Of a stretch of DNA of 64,000 nt, positions 27,104 to 36,788 are shown piece after piece. Position 1 is the first letter of the stretch; the number at the start of each line of letters is the position of its first letter. Made by a program: the position numbers and the translations under genes. The notes beneath the pieces are model-generated. The model was not told the DNA's origin. It ran no database searches and worked only from the letters and a program-made list of their open reading frames with translations. This DNA is from Marinobacter sp. (GTDB lineage Bacteria; Pseudomonadota; Gammaproteobacteria; Pseudomonadales; Oleiphilaceae): the NCBI GenBank assembly GCA_030457765.1, contig JAKDUK010000002.1, forward strand, positions 1 through 64,000, in the 5' to 3' direction.

Positions 27104-27212
27104 TGGGTCTTCCGTTCCTTGGTGGGTTTTGTTAATACGTCTAGGGACTGATTGGCTGATACACTGTGCCTTCAGTCATCCACTCTACTTTTTATTCAAC
27201 TAGGGAATTTTT

Positions 27213-28091
27213 GTGACTATACCGCAAGACCCTGTTTTGTGCATTGATCTGCACTGTCATAGTACCGCGTCAGACGGCGCTCTCACGCCTACAGAATTGC
27301 TGGCTCGTGCGGCTCAGAGAAACGTGACACATCTTGCGCTCACCGATCACGATACCGTTAAGGGCTTGGCCGAGGCGCAAATTGCGGCAAAAGCCAACGG
27401 TGTGGTGCTGATTCCCGGTATTGAACTTTCCTGCTTGTGGCGAAGCCGCACCATTCATGTAGTAGGTCTGGATTTTAACACTGACGACAGTGGTTTCAGG
27501 GCGGCGCTGGAGCAACAGCATAAAAACCGCTGGGCAAGGGCTGCTATGATCGCCGACCGTCTGAGTAAGCTTGCCATTCCAGACCTGCTTGAACGCGCGA
27601 CCACTGAAGCGAGTGGCGATGTTCCCGGGCGTCCGCATTTTGCGAGGGTAATGGTAGAAGCGGGCACTGTTAAAAATGTTGCACAGGCGTTCAAGCGTTA
27701 TTTAGGCGCCGGTAAAACCGGCGATGTAAAGGCCTACTGGCCAGAGCTTGATGAAGTGGTGCGGTGGATTAATTCCGCAGGTGGTCTGGCCGTTTTGGCT
27801 CACCCCAGAAAGTACCAGCTGACGGCCACAAAGCTACGAGAGCTTACGGCTGATTTTCGTAGAGCGGGTGGGCGCGCTATTGAGGTGTCTACGTCTGGGC
27901 AGTCCAGCGGCGATTTGGGCTTTTTGACGGAGTTGTGCACCCGCGAGAAATTGCTAGCCTCTCAGGGAAGTGATTTTCATTTTCCGGGCGCCCCTTGGTG
28001 TGAGCTTGGCCGTATTATGAAAATGCCAGACGGGCTGGAGCCAGTCTGGCATCACTTCAAGCAGATTCCTGGTACGGCTACACCTGGCTAA
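27213..28091 (+). CDS. rnm: PHP-domain 5'-3' exoribonuclease, RNase AM (YciV/TrpH) homologue
   Basis: 292 residues from GTG 27213, preceded by AGGGA. PHP metal motifs: IDLHCHSTASDGALTP, ALTDHDTVKGLAEA, LIPGIELSC, LAHPRKYQLT and GSDFHFPG. In E. coli RNase AM (yciV, rnm) trims the 5' ends of 23S, 16S and 5S rRNA precursors and also degrades pAp-type nucleotides. The stop overlaps the convergent UPF0149 gene by 4 bp. Confidence 0.88.
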   Translation: MTIPQDPVLCIDLHCHSTASDGALTPTELLARAAQRNVTHLALTDHDTVKGLAEAQIAAKANGVVLIPGIELSCLWRSRTIHVVGLDFNTDDSGFRAALEQQHKNRWARAAMIADRLSKLAIPDLLERATTEASGDVPGRPHFARVMVEAGTVKNVAQAFKRYLGAGKTGDVKAYWPELDEVVRWINSAGGLAVLAHPRKYQLTATKLRELTADFRRAGGRAIEVSTSGQSSGDLGFLTELCTREKLLASQGSDFHFPGAPWCELGRIMKMPDGLEPVWHHFKQIPGTATPG

Positions 28092-28630
28092 GCCGGTGCG
28101 TGGAACAGTAAATACAGATCTGTCAGGGAGTCTGGTATAGCATCTGCCATCTGACGTGACAACTTCTCGCTGTTACGTACGTTCTGGAAATCTTCATCGT
28201 CAAACAAGCCCGACAAGGTCAGCATGGGAACCATCAGATCGGCTGTTTCTTGCTCGCTGACGGCATCCAGCCAATCGTCTTCATGTTCCATGAAGGTGTC
28301 TACAAAGCCTGCACACCAGTTTTCCAACGCATTCATCGGATCGCCATCTTCGGGTTCTGGAAGCTCCAGAGCCTGACCCATATCCAACGCCTGAGCCATG
28401 TCTCCCGCCAAGCGCGTAACGCACTCGCGAAAGGTATCCGGAATTCCGCCGCCGGGTGTCTCTTCGGTGCCTGTAACCAGGCGGAAGATCGATTCCATGG
28501 TTAATGTGGCCGGCCCGACGACGCTGGCGCAGACAACGCCATGGAAGCCGAAAAAGTCCAGGGCTTCTTCACCCCAGGGGTCGGCGAACAGGATGTCTTC
28601 CAGCGCTTCTATGTCGGAATTGGATAGCAT
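28088..28630 (-). CDS. UPF0149 (YgfB/YecA-type) protein
   Basis: 180 residues, acidic. Family features: N-terminal ALEDILFADPWGEEALDFFG, a TLTMESIFRLVTG region and WCAGFVDTFMEHEDDWLDAV. No C-terminal SEC-C zinc motif is present, unlike YecA. Function is unknown in most bacteria. It begins 3 bp after the rne stop codon and is presumably co-transcribed with rne. Confidence 0.8.
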   Translation of the reverse strand: MLSNSDIEALEDILFADPWGEEALDFFGFHGVVCASVVGPATLTMESIFRLVTGTEETPGGGIPDTFRECVTRLAGDMAQALDMGQALELPEPEDGDPMNALENWCAGFVDTFMEHEDDWLDAVSEQETADLMVPMLTLSGLFDDEDFQNVRNSEKLSRQMADAIPDSLTDLYLLFHAPA

Positions 28631-28633
28631 GGA

Positions 28634-31600
28634 TCAGTTACTCCCCGACTTTTTGGCTTCTGCGGCGGCCCGTTGGCGCTTACGCACTTCACGGGGGTCG
28701 TTGTAGGCGCGTCCAGGCGTTGCTTGAACCTTAGGCGCATCGGCTGGCTTATCAGCTGCTTTATCAGCCGGAGAGCTTGTTTGTTCAGCTTCTGGTTTCT
28801 CGACAGGTGCCTTCTGCGCAGGTTTTTCTTCAGCCGCTGCCTTGTTGCGGCTTCTGGCTGGTGCGGGTTTTGGCTTCTTTACCGGTGTGGCTTTGTTTTC
28901 TTCTTCTGTTGAGCTTGCCTCAGTGTTTTCAGACGGCTTTTCGCCTGCTGTGGCGGAAGATTTTTTCTCTGCCTTGGTAGTCGGTTTCTGGTCAGGTTCA
29001 ACTGCAGGTTTTTTACCCTCTGGAGCAGATGAAGCCTTATTCGCCTCTGTCGTCGCTTTCGGCGCTGCAGCTTTAGCCTCTGGCGCTTTTTCCTTGGTGG
29101 CTGCTTCGTCGGTAGCCGCGACTTCAGATTTCTGAGCCCGGGGAGGTTTTTGCTCTTGGGGCTTTGTCTCCGGGGTGGTCTCGGTCTTGTCGGCGTCAGG
29201 CTCGCTCTCTTTTGGAGTTGAAGGTTCTTTCGCTTCAGAGGCTGAGGATTCTTTAACCGCTGAAGGTACCTTAACAGCAGATGGCTCTTTAACCGAAGTG
29301 GCAGCTGAAGCCTTCTCCGTGTTGGCATCTGCAGGGGGTGCGTCAGGGGCCGCATCTGGCTTTTGAGCAGCCTTGGCTTTGCTGGCCGCCTTTTGCTCAG
29401 GCTGTTTCTGCTCGTCTTGCTGCGCTGCTGGCGCTTCAACTTTAGCCTGTTCTGTGCTGCGAGCAGCAGTAGATGTTGTTTTTACATCGGTGGTGTCGCT
29501 GCTTGCTTCCGGTTGTGTGTCCTTTTGATGCTTCTCGTTGCGGGTGCTCTTTCGAGCTGCTGGCGTAGACGCCGGAGACTCGGAAGGCGAACCGTCCCGA
29601 TTACGAGGGCGGCGTGGCTTGCGGCGGCTATCGTCGCTGCTGGGCTTATCGCTGGAAGCCTTTTGCGGGGCGTCCTGCTGACTAGAGGTTTTTTGATCAC
29701 CGTTGTTTTTATTGTCGCGCTGTGGTCGGTTGCGCCCCTGGCCACGAGTTTGACCATTTTTACGGTTGTCCCGGCGGTTATCTGCCCCTTTATTCTCAGG
29801 GTCCTTATTGTCAGACGCTTTGTTTGCTACCTGACGGTTCTGGTTAGGACGGTTTTGGTCGTCGTTGCGGTTGCGGCTTCGCGAACGGTTATCGTCGTTT
29901 CGGTTTTGCGGGTTATCGCTTTGACGACGCTCGTTATTGCTGCGGTTGTTGGTGTTGCCAGAGCCTTGTCCGTCGCGTGCAACGCGTGTTTTACGGCGAT
30001 CCTGGCGCGCCTGGTTCCGCTGATCTTCACGGTTGGCATTTGCCCTTGAATGGTCGCGGTCGGTGGGCTGTTGAGCCTCTTCGTCACTAAAGAAGTCAGC
30101 AATCTTGCGGCCGATCCGGCGGATTAGGCCGTGATCCTGTTCAGCGGCTTCTTGAGGTTGAGTGGTTTTTGGGCCAGGCGCAGGCGCTCTTGTGCGGACG
30201 GCTTTTACGGCTGCCTGCTCTCGCACCGGTTTTTCAGGGGCTGGCGCCTCAAAAACTTCTTCTTCGCGCTGGCTATATTCCTGCGCAACCTGATGGCTTG
30301 AGATGTGCTCGGGCGTTGCTTCGTCATCGCGCATGCGCAGAATTTCGAAGTGCGGCGTTTCCATGTGTGGAACCGGCACAACAACTACGCTAACTTCTTG
30401 GTTGGCTTCAATGTCGGCCAGTTGTTTGCGCTTTTCGTTCAACAGGAACGTGGCCACGGATACCGGTACGACAGCCCGGACTTCGCCGGTCTTTTCCTTG
30501 GATGATTCTTCGTAGATCAGGCGCATAATACTTAGCGCCAGAGACTCTATGCCACGAATGGTTCCCTGGCCTTCACAGCGTGGGCAAACTTCACTGCGGG
30601 TTTCGCCCAGGGAGGGGCGTAGTCGTTGGCGGGACATTTCCAGCAGGCCAAAGCGTGAGATCTTGCCAACCTGCACACGCGCCCGGTCAATTTCCAGTGC
30701 TTCGCGCATTTTCTGCTCTACTTCGCGCTGGTGTCTGGCTGGTGTCATGTCGATAAAATCGATCACGATTAAGCCGCCCATGTCGCGCAGGCGAAGCTGG
30801 CGTGCAATTTCTTCTGCGGCTTCCAGGTTTGTCTGGAAAGCTGTCTCTTCAATATCCTGACCTTTGGTGGCACGGGATGAGTTGATGTCTATGGACACCA
30901 GTGCCTCGGTTGGATCGATAACTATAGAGCCGCCAGAGGGGAGTTTTACGTCGCGCTGAAATGCGGTCTCGATCTGGCCTTCAATCTGGTAGCGGCTGAA
31001 CAATGGAATTTCATCTTTGTACAGCTTGATCTTGTTTTCAAACGTTGGCATTACGGCCCGGACGAAATTAAGTACGTCCTCGTAAACGCTTTCGGAGTCG
31101 ATCAGTACCTCGCCGATATCCTGGCGCAGGTAGTCACGAACAGCACGGATGATAACGTTGCTTTCCTGATGAATAAGGAAGGGGGCTTTGCGCTCGCCGG
31201 CGGCCTGGGTGATAGCTTCCCAGAACTGAACAAGGTAATCGAGATCCCATTGCAGTTCTTCGGTGGTGCGGCCAATACCAGCCGTACGCACAATAATACC
31301 CATGGACTTGGGCACCTGAACGCTATTCATGGCTTCTTTTAGCTGTGCCCGCTCTTCGCCCTCTATGCGACGTGAAATGCCACCCGCACGGGGGTTGTTC
31401 GGCATGAGAACGAGATAACGGCCGGCAAGGGAAATGAACGTTGTAAGGGCAGCTCCTTTATTGCCGCGCTCTTCCTTATCGACTTGAACGATAACTTCCT
31501 GGCCTTCGGCAACCACTTCTTTGATGTTTACTTTGCCTTCGATCTGGCCCGGCGATTTTTTGAAATAGTCTCTGGATATTTCCTTTAGGGGGAGGAAACC

Positions 31601-31795
31601 GTGGCGATCGGCTCCAAAATCAACAAATGCGGCTTCCAGGCTTGGCTCTACCCGGGTAATTCGCCCCTTATAGATGTTAGCTTTTTTCTGCTCACGGGAG
31701 CTGGATTCGATATCAAGGTCAAACAGGCGTTGACCGTCAACCAGGGCGACGCGCAACTCTTCTGGGTGAGTTGCATTTATAAGCATTCTTTTCAT
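28634..31795 (-). CDS. rne: Ribonuclease E
   Basis: 1053 residues. The catalytic half keeps E. coli numbering exactly: S1 domain about 39-125, 5'-sensor region, catalytic D303 (VSIDINS) and D346 (IVIDFIDM), and Zn-link C404-P-R-C407. The C-terminal half (about 520-1053) is low complexity: an Arg/Asn-rich stretch likely to bind RNA, then Ala/Lys/Glu/Pro-rich repeats as scaffold for a degradosome. It processes rRNA and tRNA precursors and starts mRNA decay. UPF0149 follows; rluC is divergent, as in many Gammaproteobacteria. rraA nearby encodes an inhibitor. The 5' leader is long. Confidence 0.96.
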   Translation of the reverse strand: MKRMLINATHPEELRVALVDGQRLFDLDIESSSREQKKANIYKGRITRVEPSLEAAFVDFGADRHGFLPLKEISRDYFKKSPGQIEGKVNIKEVVAEGQEVIVQVDKEERGNKGAALTTFISLAGRYLVLMPNNPRAGGISRRIEGEERAQLKEAMNSVQVPKSMGIIVRTAGIGRTTEELQWDLDYLVQFWEAITQAAGERKAPFLIHQESNVIIRAVRDYLRQDIGEVLIDSESVYEDVLNFVRAVMPTFENKIKLYKDEIPLFSRYQIEGQIETAFQRDVKLPSGGSIVIDPTEALVSIDINSSRATKGQDIEETAFQTNLEAAEEIARQLRLRDMGGLIVIDFIDMTPARHQREVEQKMREALEIDRARVQVGKISRFGLLEMSRQRLRPSLGETRSEVCPRCEGQGTIRGIESLALSIMRLIYEESSKEKTGEVRAVVPVSVATFLLNEKRKQLADIEANQEVSVVVVPVPHMETPHFEILRMRDDEATPEHISSHQVAQEYSQREEEVFEAPAPEKPVREQAAVKAVRTRAPAPGPKTTQPQEAAEQDHGLIRRIGRKIADFFSDEEAQQPTDRDHSRANANREDQRNQARQDRRKTRVARDGQGSGNTNNRSNNERRQSDNPQNRNDDNRSRSRNRNDDQNRPNQNRQVANKASDNKDPENKGADNRRDNRKNGQTRGQGRNRPQRDNKNNGDQKTSSQQDAPQKASSDKPSSDDSRRKPRRPRNRDGSPSESPASTPAARKSTRNEKHQKDTQPEASSDTTDVKTTSTAARSTEQAKVEAPAAQQDEQKQPEQKAASKAKAAQKPDAAPDAPPADANTEKASAATSVKEPSAVKVPSAVKESSASEAKEPSTPKESEPDADKTETTPETKPQEQKPPRAQKSEVAATDEAATKEKAPEAKAAAPKATTEANKASSAPEGKKPAVEPDQKPTTKAEKKSSATAGEKPSENTEASSTEEENKATPVKKPKPAPARSRNKAAAEEKPAQKAPVEKPEAEQTSSPADKAADKPADAPKVQATPGRAYNDPREVRKRQRAAAEAKKSGSN

Positions 31796-32407
31796 GGAAA
31801 ATAGGTGTTCCTGTCGTTAAATTTTGACAGAAAACCGAAAGGCGTCGCATCTGCGAAGCAGGATGTGCGTGCCGCTGGCCCTGTTACATCAGGGGCTGAG
31901 CGGAAGACAGACAAATTACGCCCTACCGGCGTATGATCCTGTTGATCTGAGGCCGTGGCCGGCATCCTGCCTGCCTGGTGGCAGGGAGGTGTCGTGTAGG
32001 GTTAGTGTCTGTTGGCGCATATAATCCGTTTTCAGGTTCACACAAGTGCCTAGGTCTCACGTCGTATTCGTATGCTGGACGGCCCTGCCTTGCGTGGCAG
32101 TGATTCTTCGCGATATCGCCCGGCGGTTTTCCGCGCGGTTTCAGTTTTTCCGGTGTCAGCACGCCGTCTCTTTTTACGGGTCTGTTCTGACACTTCGGAG
32201 GTATTTCTTGCGCCGTGCCCGATAGCGATTGGGCTCTCGGCGTTCAAACTCTTGAATAGTGTCGGTATACTCTTCAGCCGCTCCGGCTTCTTACTAGAGT
32301 TGGTCAGGCCGTAGACAAACGACTAATCACGCCGGAATATAACAGTATTCAGGCAACCGTTCAATCCTGCTCTTATCACCGGTTGTATTACCTATTAAAG
32401 GAACCTT
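31796..32407. promoter_or_regulatory. 612-bp divergent region: rne leader and rluC promoter
   Basis: No gene is supported here. Inverted repeats on the rne side: CTGTC/GACAG at 31811-31830, TCGCA/TGCGA near 31844-31855, and CCTGCC-TGGT-GGCAGG at 31970-31985. In E. coli the rne leader folds into hairpins that RNase E itself cuts for feedback control, so a similar role is likely but unproven. A TATACT near 32264 could serve rluC, though its -35 is poor. Confidence 0.5.
32018..32045 (-). promoter_or_regulatory. Candidate rne promoter
   Basis: On the minus strand TTGTGT (32045-32040), 16 bp, then TATATG (32023-32018). It would give a leader of a little over 200 nt. It is a moderate match only. 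Confidence 0.3.
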
Positions 32408-33439
32408 ATGTCCCGCAAAACCGCTACCAGAAAACCCGCCAAAACAGGGGGGAGAAAGCCGGCGGCAAAAAAAGCGCCTGAAGGCGTGTCGCAAAGTGTT
32501 ACGTGGGTAACGGTTGATGAGGATAATCACGGCCAGCGGCTGGATAACTTTTTGTTGGCGCAGCTTCGCGGGGTGCCCAGAAGTATTATTTACCGCATTG
32601 TGCGCAAGGGTGAGGTGCGGGTTAATAAAGGCAGAGTGAAGCCGGATAAAAGGCTGGCGACAGGCGATCAGGTGCGTATTCCGCCGGTTATTCGCAAAGA
32701 GAAAGCCCCTCAAGCGTCTCCGGGTAGCCGTGTGCAAAAAGTAATTGAGGCCGCCGTGGTATTTGAGGACAGCCAGATGTTGGTGGTGAATAAGCCCTCG
32801 GGCATTGCAGTGCATGGTGGCAGTGGTCTGAGTTTTGGTTTGATCGAGGTGCTGCGTTCGGCTCGCCCGGAGGCTCGTTTTCTTGAGTTGGTGCATCGCC
32901 TTGATAGAGACACATCCGGGTTGGTTATGGTCGCCAAGAAGCGGTCGGCACTTCGCTACCTGCAAGAAGAGCTCCGGCAAAGGCGCATTCGTAAGCAGTA
33001 CCATGCCCTGGTGGCTGGAGATTGGCCAGATAAGCTTGGTCGGGTAGATGAGCCGTTGCTGCGCTACGAGATGTCGAATGGTGAGCGCAGAGTTAGGGTG
33101 GACGAAGCGGGCAAAGCCTCGCTGACACTCTTCCGTCCCCTTGCTCGCTACAGAGGTTACAGCTTGGTAGAGGCTTCGCCGATTACCGGACGAACCCATC
33201 AGATTCGCGTACATAGCGTGTGCGCAGGACATCCTATAGCGGGCGACGATAAGTATATGGATGAGGTAAGCCTCAAAGCATTCCGCTCCGTTGGTGGGCA
33301 GCGCCTGATGCTGCATGCCCGGGCTTTGGAATTGGCCTTACCGGTTTCCGGCGAGGTCGTTCGGTTTGAGGCGCCTTATGATGAGGTGTTTAGCCAGGCG
33401 CTAAGCAAGCTTGAAGTGCGTGCAGCGGGAGCAGTTTAA
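32408..33439 (+). CDS. rluC: 23S rRNA pseudouridine synthase RluC
   Basis: 343 residues. A basic N-terminal tail of about 30 residues, an S4 RNA-binding domain (GQRLDNFLLAQLRGVPRSII to GEVRVNKGRVKPDKRL), then the RluA-type catalytic domain with HRLDRDTSGLVMVAKK (catalytic Asp166) and SPITGRTHQIRVHSVCAGHP. RluC converts U955, U2504 and U2580 of 23S rRNA (E. coli numbering). It is divergent from rne, the standard arrangement, and its stop TAA shares a base with the next ATG (TAATG). Confidence 0.93.
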   Translation: MSRKTATRKPAKTGGRKPAAKKAPEGVSQSVTWVTVDEDNHGQRLDNFLLAQLRGVPRSIIYRIVRKGEVRVNKGRVKPDKRLATGDQVRIPPVIRKEKAPQASPGSRVQKVIEAAVVFEDSQMLVVNKPSGIAVHGGSGLSFGLIEVLRSARPEARFLELVHRLDRDTSGLVMVAKKRSALRYLQEELRQRRIRKQYHALVAGDWPDKLGRVDEPLLRYEMSNGERRVRVDEAGKASLTLFRPLARYRGYSLVEASPITGRTHQIRVHSVCAGHPIAGDDKYMDEVSLKAFRSVGGQRLMLHARALELALPVSGEVVRFEAPYDEVFSQALSKLEVRAAGAV

Positions 33440-34086
33440 TGAAAGTCAAAGTTGTTATTTTTGATTGGGACGGAACACTGGTGGATTCCGTAGATCATAT
33501 TGCCGACAGCCTGCATCAGGCTGCCACTGACCTTGGGTTTCCGGCACGGGAGAGGGAGGCTTACCGTGATATTATCGGTCTGGGTATGGCTGAAGCCCTG
33601 GATAGGCTGTATCCGGGCATCAGTCATAATGAAATGACGACGATACGCGAGGGTTACGCCCGCTACTTCTTCAGTAAAGTGACAACGCCACAGAATCTTT
33701 TTGAGGGGATGGCGGATGTTGTCTCGGATCTCCGGGGCTCTGGTCGCGGCTGCTCCGTGGCGACTGGCAAAAGTCGTAAAGGTCTTGAGCCGGCACTGGT
33801 GTCCAGTGGGCTTGGCGCGCATTTTGATATTACCCGCTGTGCCGATGAGACAAGTTCTAAGCCAGACCCGCGAATGCTTGAGGAAATTCTTCTATTTTAC
33901 GGAGTTGAGCCTTCAGAAGCCGTTATGATCGGCGATACTCGTTATGATCTGGATATGGCGCAGCGTATCGGTATGCCCTCTATCGGTGTTGAGTGGGGTG
34001 TGCACAAGCGTGATGTGCTTGGTGAATATGCGCCACATGCCATCGTTGACTCTGTGCCGGATCTTCGCAGTGTGCTTGGGTTATAA
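33439..34086 (+). CDS. HAD-superfamily phosphatase (phosphoglycolate phosphatase-like)
   Basis: 215 residues. HAD motif I FDWDGTLVDS (D9, D11), motif II around SVATGKSRKG, Lys of motif III in SSKPDPRMLEE and motif IV GDTRYDLDMA. The alpha-helical cap between motif I and II marks subfamily IA, to which Gph belongs. The substrate is not determined; the gene after rluC is commonly annotated only as HAD hydrolase. It overlaps rluC by 1 bp and is therefore translationally coupled. Confidence 0.88.
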   Translation: MKVKVVIFDWDGTLVDSVDHIADSLHQAATDLGFPAREREAYRDIIGLGMAEALDRLYPGISHNEMTTIREGYARYFFSKVTTPQNLFEGMADVVSDLRGSGRGCSVATGKSRKGLEPALVSSGLGAHFDITRCADETSSKPDPRMLEEILLFYGVEPSEAVMIGDTRYDLDMAQRIGMPSIGVEWGVHKRDVLGEYAPHAIVDSVPDLRSVLGL

Positions 34087-34124
34087 CTGAGCGTTAGCTA
34101 TTCCATTTTTGACAGGACAAATGC

Positions 34125-35150
34125 ATGAGTGATTGGGAGTCAGATAAACACCCAGAGTGGGGCGATAAGCCTGCAGAGCCGCGCCCTGGGCGAAATCAGC
34201 CGCGTGTTCCGCCCGAAACCGGCCGCGACTGGAAGCTGATAGAGAAGCTGGTAATGTCGTTGCAATCTGAGCAGCGGCGCAGCCGGCGCTGGGGAATTTT
34301 CTTCAAGCTTCTCACGTTTGCCTATTTGTTTTCTTTACTTGCTATAGTTTGGTCGCCGTTTGACGGCGGTTTGACAGCGGCGGTCGGCAAACACACGGCG
34401 CTGGTTGAGGTAAATGGCCCAATCGCTGCTGATGAGCTTGCCAGTGCTGACAGTATTGCCGGCTCTTTGCGCTCTGCTTTTGAGCAAGAAGATGTTGTGG
34501 CTGTTATTTTGCGCATTAACAGCCCGGGCGGTAGCCCGGTCCAGTCTGGTTATATTTACGACGAGATTAAGCGTCTGAGGGGTGAGCACCCGGAAAAGAA
34601 AGTGTACGCGGTGATTTCTGATATTGGCGCATCCGGCGCCTATTATATAGCCGCCGCAGCCGATGAAATCTATGCAAATCGCGCCAGCCTTGTGGGCTCT
34701 ATCGGGGTTGTAGCGGGCGGCTTCGGGTTTACCGGTGTTATGGATAAGCTGGGTGTTGAGCGTCGTCTGTATACTGCCGGCGAGAATAAAGCTTTCCTGG
34801 ATCCCTTCTCGCCAGAGCAGGAGCGGGAAGTGGAATTTTGGCAGAGTGTGCTAAAAAACACGCATCAACAGTTTATAGAGGCTGTAAAGAAAGGTCGTGG
34901 TGACCGCCTTGCAGACGATGAGCGGCTGTTTAGCGGTTTGGTGTGGAGTGGTGAGCAAGCTTTGGAGTTAGGTCTTATTGATGGTCTTGGTAGTGCCTCT
35001 CACGTCGCCAGGCAGGTGATCGGTCAAGAAGATTTGGTTGATTACAGCCAGCGTAAAGGGCCACTGCGAGACCTTGTTGACCAGCTTGGTATGTCGTTCG
35101 GCCAGGGGTTGGCCGGGCAACTGGTTGAGTCGCGGCTCGAACTACGATAA
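34125..35150 (+). CDS. sppA: Signal peptide peptidase SppA, short form (S49)
   Basis: 341 residues, the short bacterial form. A cytoplasmic N-terminus of about 55 residues, one membrane helix (FFKLLTFAYLFSLLAIVWSPF), then the protease domain with VILRINSPGGSP, nucleophile Ser170 in ISDIGASGAYYIA and base Lys222 in AGENKAFLDPF; the 52-residue Ser-Lys spacing equals that of Bacillus SppA. It cuts leftover signal peptides in the membrane. It lies 38 bp after the HAD gene. Confidence 0.92.
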   Translation: MSDWESDKHPEWGDKPAEPRPGRNQPRVPPETGRDWKLIEKLVMSLQSEQRRSRRWGIFFKLLTFAYLFSLLAIVWSPFDGGLTAAVGKHTALVEVNGPIAADELASADSIAGSLRSAFEQEDVVAVILRINSPGGSPVQSGYIYDEIKRLRGEHPEKKVYAVISDIGASGAYYIAAAADEIYANRASLVGSIGVVAGGFGFTGVMDKLGVERRLYTAGENKAFLDPFSPEQEREVEFWQSVLKNTHQQFIEAVKKGRGDRLADDERLFSGLVWSGEQALELGLIDGLGSASHVARQVIGQEDLVDYSQRKGPLRDLVDQLGMSFGQGLAGQLVESRLELR

Positions 35151-35169
35151 TGCAGTCACCGCAGGTGCC

Positions 35170-35766
35170 TCAAGGTTCCAGTAGAGGGTTTCTGCCCCAG
35201 GTTGTCAGCATGTTGGTGAGGGCTATCAGGGGTAGGCCGATAAGGCTGTTCGGGTCCCGGCCCTGAAGTTCCTGGAATAAGGTTATACCAAGGCCCTCCA
35301 TTTTAAAGCTGCCTGCGCAGTCGTAGGGCTCTTCTTTGCGAAGGTATGTGTCAATTTCCTGAGCGGTCAGGCTTCGGAAGTGAACGGTAAAGCGCTCGCA
35401 GCAGGTTTGCAGTTTCCCTGAGTCTGCATCAAGCAGGGCGAGCCCTGTTAAAAAGTTAATACTCTGGCCGCTGCTTCGTTCTAGCTGTTGGTAAGCTTTG
35501 GTGTAGGTCTCGGGCTTACTCAGTAGCGCGCCGCTGGGTAGGGTGGCTATCTGGTCAGAGCCAATAATCCAGTGCCCTGGGTAAGTGGCCGCTAAGGCTT
35601 TGGCCTTGGCTTCTGCCAGGCGAACAGCCAGAACGTCTGGCGCCTCGGCCGGGGTTGGCGATTCGTCAATATCCGGACTGGCACATGAGAACGCCAGCCC
35701 GAGCTTTTTCAGAAGTTCTCGGCGGTATGGAGACGATGAGGCCAGTAGCAGGCGTTTCCGCGGCAT
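35170..35766 (-). CDS. Maf-family nucleotide pyrophosphatase (YceF type)
   Basis: 198 residues from ATG 35766, chosen for the AAGGA 9 bases upstream and because it puts RLLLASSSPYRRELL near the N-terminus. Other marks: DIDESPTPAEAPDVLAVRLA, HWIIGSDQIA (catalytic Asp) and PYDCAGSFKMEGLG, the last typical of the YceF branch, which hydrolyses 7-methyl-GTP in E. coli. It is divergent from yceD, the normal arrangement, and thus breaks the plus-strand block. Confidence 0.92.
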   Translation of the reverse strand: MPRKRLLLASSSPYRRELLKKLGLAFSCASPDIDESPTPAEAPDVLAVRLAEAKAKALAATYPGHWIIGSDQIATLPSGALLSKPETYTKAYQQLERSSGQSINFLTGLALLDADSGKLQTCCERFTVHFRSLTAQEIDTYLRKEEPYDCAGSFKMEGLGITLFQELQGRDPNSLIGLPLIALTNMLTTWGRNPLLEP

Positions 35767-35902
35767 AAAGCTTGATCCTTTAAGAATGTTCGCCATTTTT
35801 TGTACTTGTATCGTAGAATACACCTACAGAAACCGGAACCCCCGGCTAAAACCCAACGAAGTCTTTGACAGCAGCCTGCTTCACACCTAGAATTGCGCGC
35901 CT

Positions 35903-36457
35903 ATGTCGAACGCGTCGAGTGCCGAATTACCGAAAATAGTCGACCCCTACAAGTTGGCGGAGCACAACAGTGTACTGGAGGGAAGTATTCCTCTCCGTGC
36001 CTTGCCTCGTTTCCGTGATGCTGTGTTGGGCTTCGATGATGACGCGGCATGCCGCGTTAAGCTGTCCTTTTATATGGACAGTCAGCGTCGCCGCATTGTC
36101 TCTGGTGAGTTAGAGGCTCCAGTTAATTTGGAGTGCCAGCGTTGCATGGGGCCTATGGGGGTTGTGCTGGTTTCGCAGTTTATTCTGGGTTTAGTCACCA
36201 GCGATGAACAGGCGCAGGGGCTGCCAAGAGATCTTGAGCCGTTTCTGACTGATGATTTCAGTGCGGATCTCTGGTCGATGGTGGAGGATGAGTTGCTTCT
36301 GGTTTTGGCTCCGTATCCACTTCATGAGAGGGGCGATTGCCCGGCTAGTGAAGAACTGGAAGCCTATGAGCCAGACGGTTCGTCTGCAGAGCCGGAGGAA
36401 AAAACGGGCGATAACCCGTTCAGCGTGCTGGCGGGGCTCAAGAATACAAAGCATTAA
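35903..36457 (+). CDS. yceD: YceD (DUF177) family protein
   Basis: 184 residues. The family cysteine motif is LECQRCMGPM, with LRALPRFRDAVLG earlier and the acidic C-terminal segment DDFSADLWSMVEDELLLVLA after it. YceD-type proteins are conserved immediately upstream of rpmF and are linked to 23S rRNA processing in some bacteria and chloroplasts. Here rpmF follows after 108 bp. Confidence 0.9.
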   Translation: MSNASSAELPKIVDPYKLAEHNSVLEGSIPLRALPRFRDAVLGFDDDAACRVKLSFYMDSQRRRIVSGELEAPVNLECQRCMGPMGVVLVSQFILGLVTSDEQAQGLPRDLEPFLTDDFSADLWSMVEDELLLVLAPYPLHERGDCPASEELEAYEPDGSSAEPEEKTGDNPFSVLAGLKNTKH

Positions 36458-36565
36458 TTCGGGCGTGGGCGTTCTTTATGAAGAAAGCCGGCGCAATCAA
36501 ACGAACACACGTTACTCGTAACCCTATTCAAGTAAAGTTTACGTTAACAGGTCAGGAGTGTAACC

Positions 36566-36745
36566 ATGGCTGTACAGAAGAACCGCAAGACTCGTTCCAA
36601 GCGTGGCATGCGCCGTGCCCACGATGCTTTGAGCCCAGCAGCTCTGAGCACTGATTCAACGACGGGCGAAGTTCATCGTCGCCACCACGTGTCTCCAGAT
36701 GGATTCTACCGTGGTAAGCAGGTAGTTGAAGCTAGCGACGAGTAA
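36566..36745 (+). CDS. rpmF: 50S ribosomal protein L32
   Basis: 59 residues beginning [20 protein letters not shown], as in L32, with [14 protein letters not shown] after it. The cysteine pairs of zinc-binding L32 forms are absent, so this is the zinc-free type. TCAGGAG lies 7-10 bases ahead of the ATG. The order yceD-rpmF-plsX is the conserved one. Confidence 0.95.
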   Translation: MAVQKNRKTRSKRGMRRAHDALSPAALSTDSTTGEVHRRHHVSPDGFYRGKQVVEASDE

Positions 36746-36788
36746 TCTCGTTGCTTAGCCGCGCCAACCTCAGTCGAGTGGATGAACG

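Noticed and set aside
28634..30200. Low-complexity region suspected as a frameshift or repeat expansion in rne
   Set aside because: The frame stays open to the stop and the Ala/Lys/Glu/Pro-rich composition is normal for RNase E scaffold tails.
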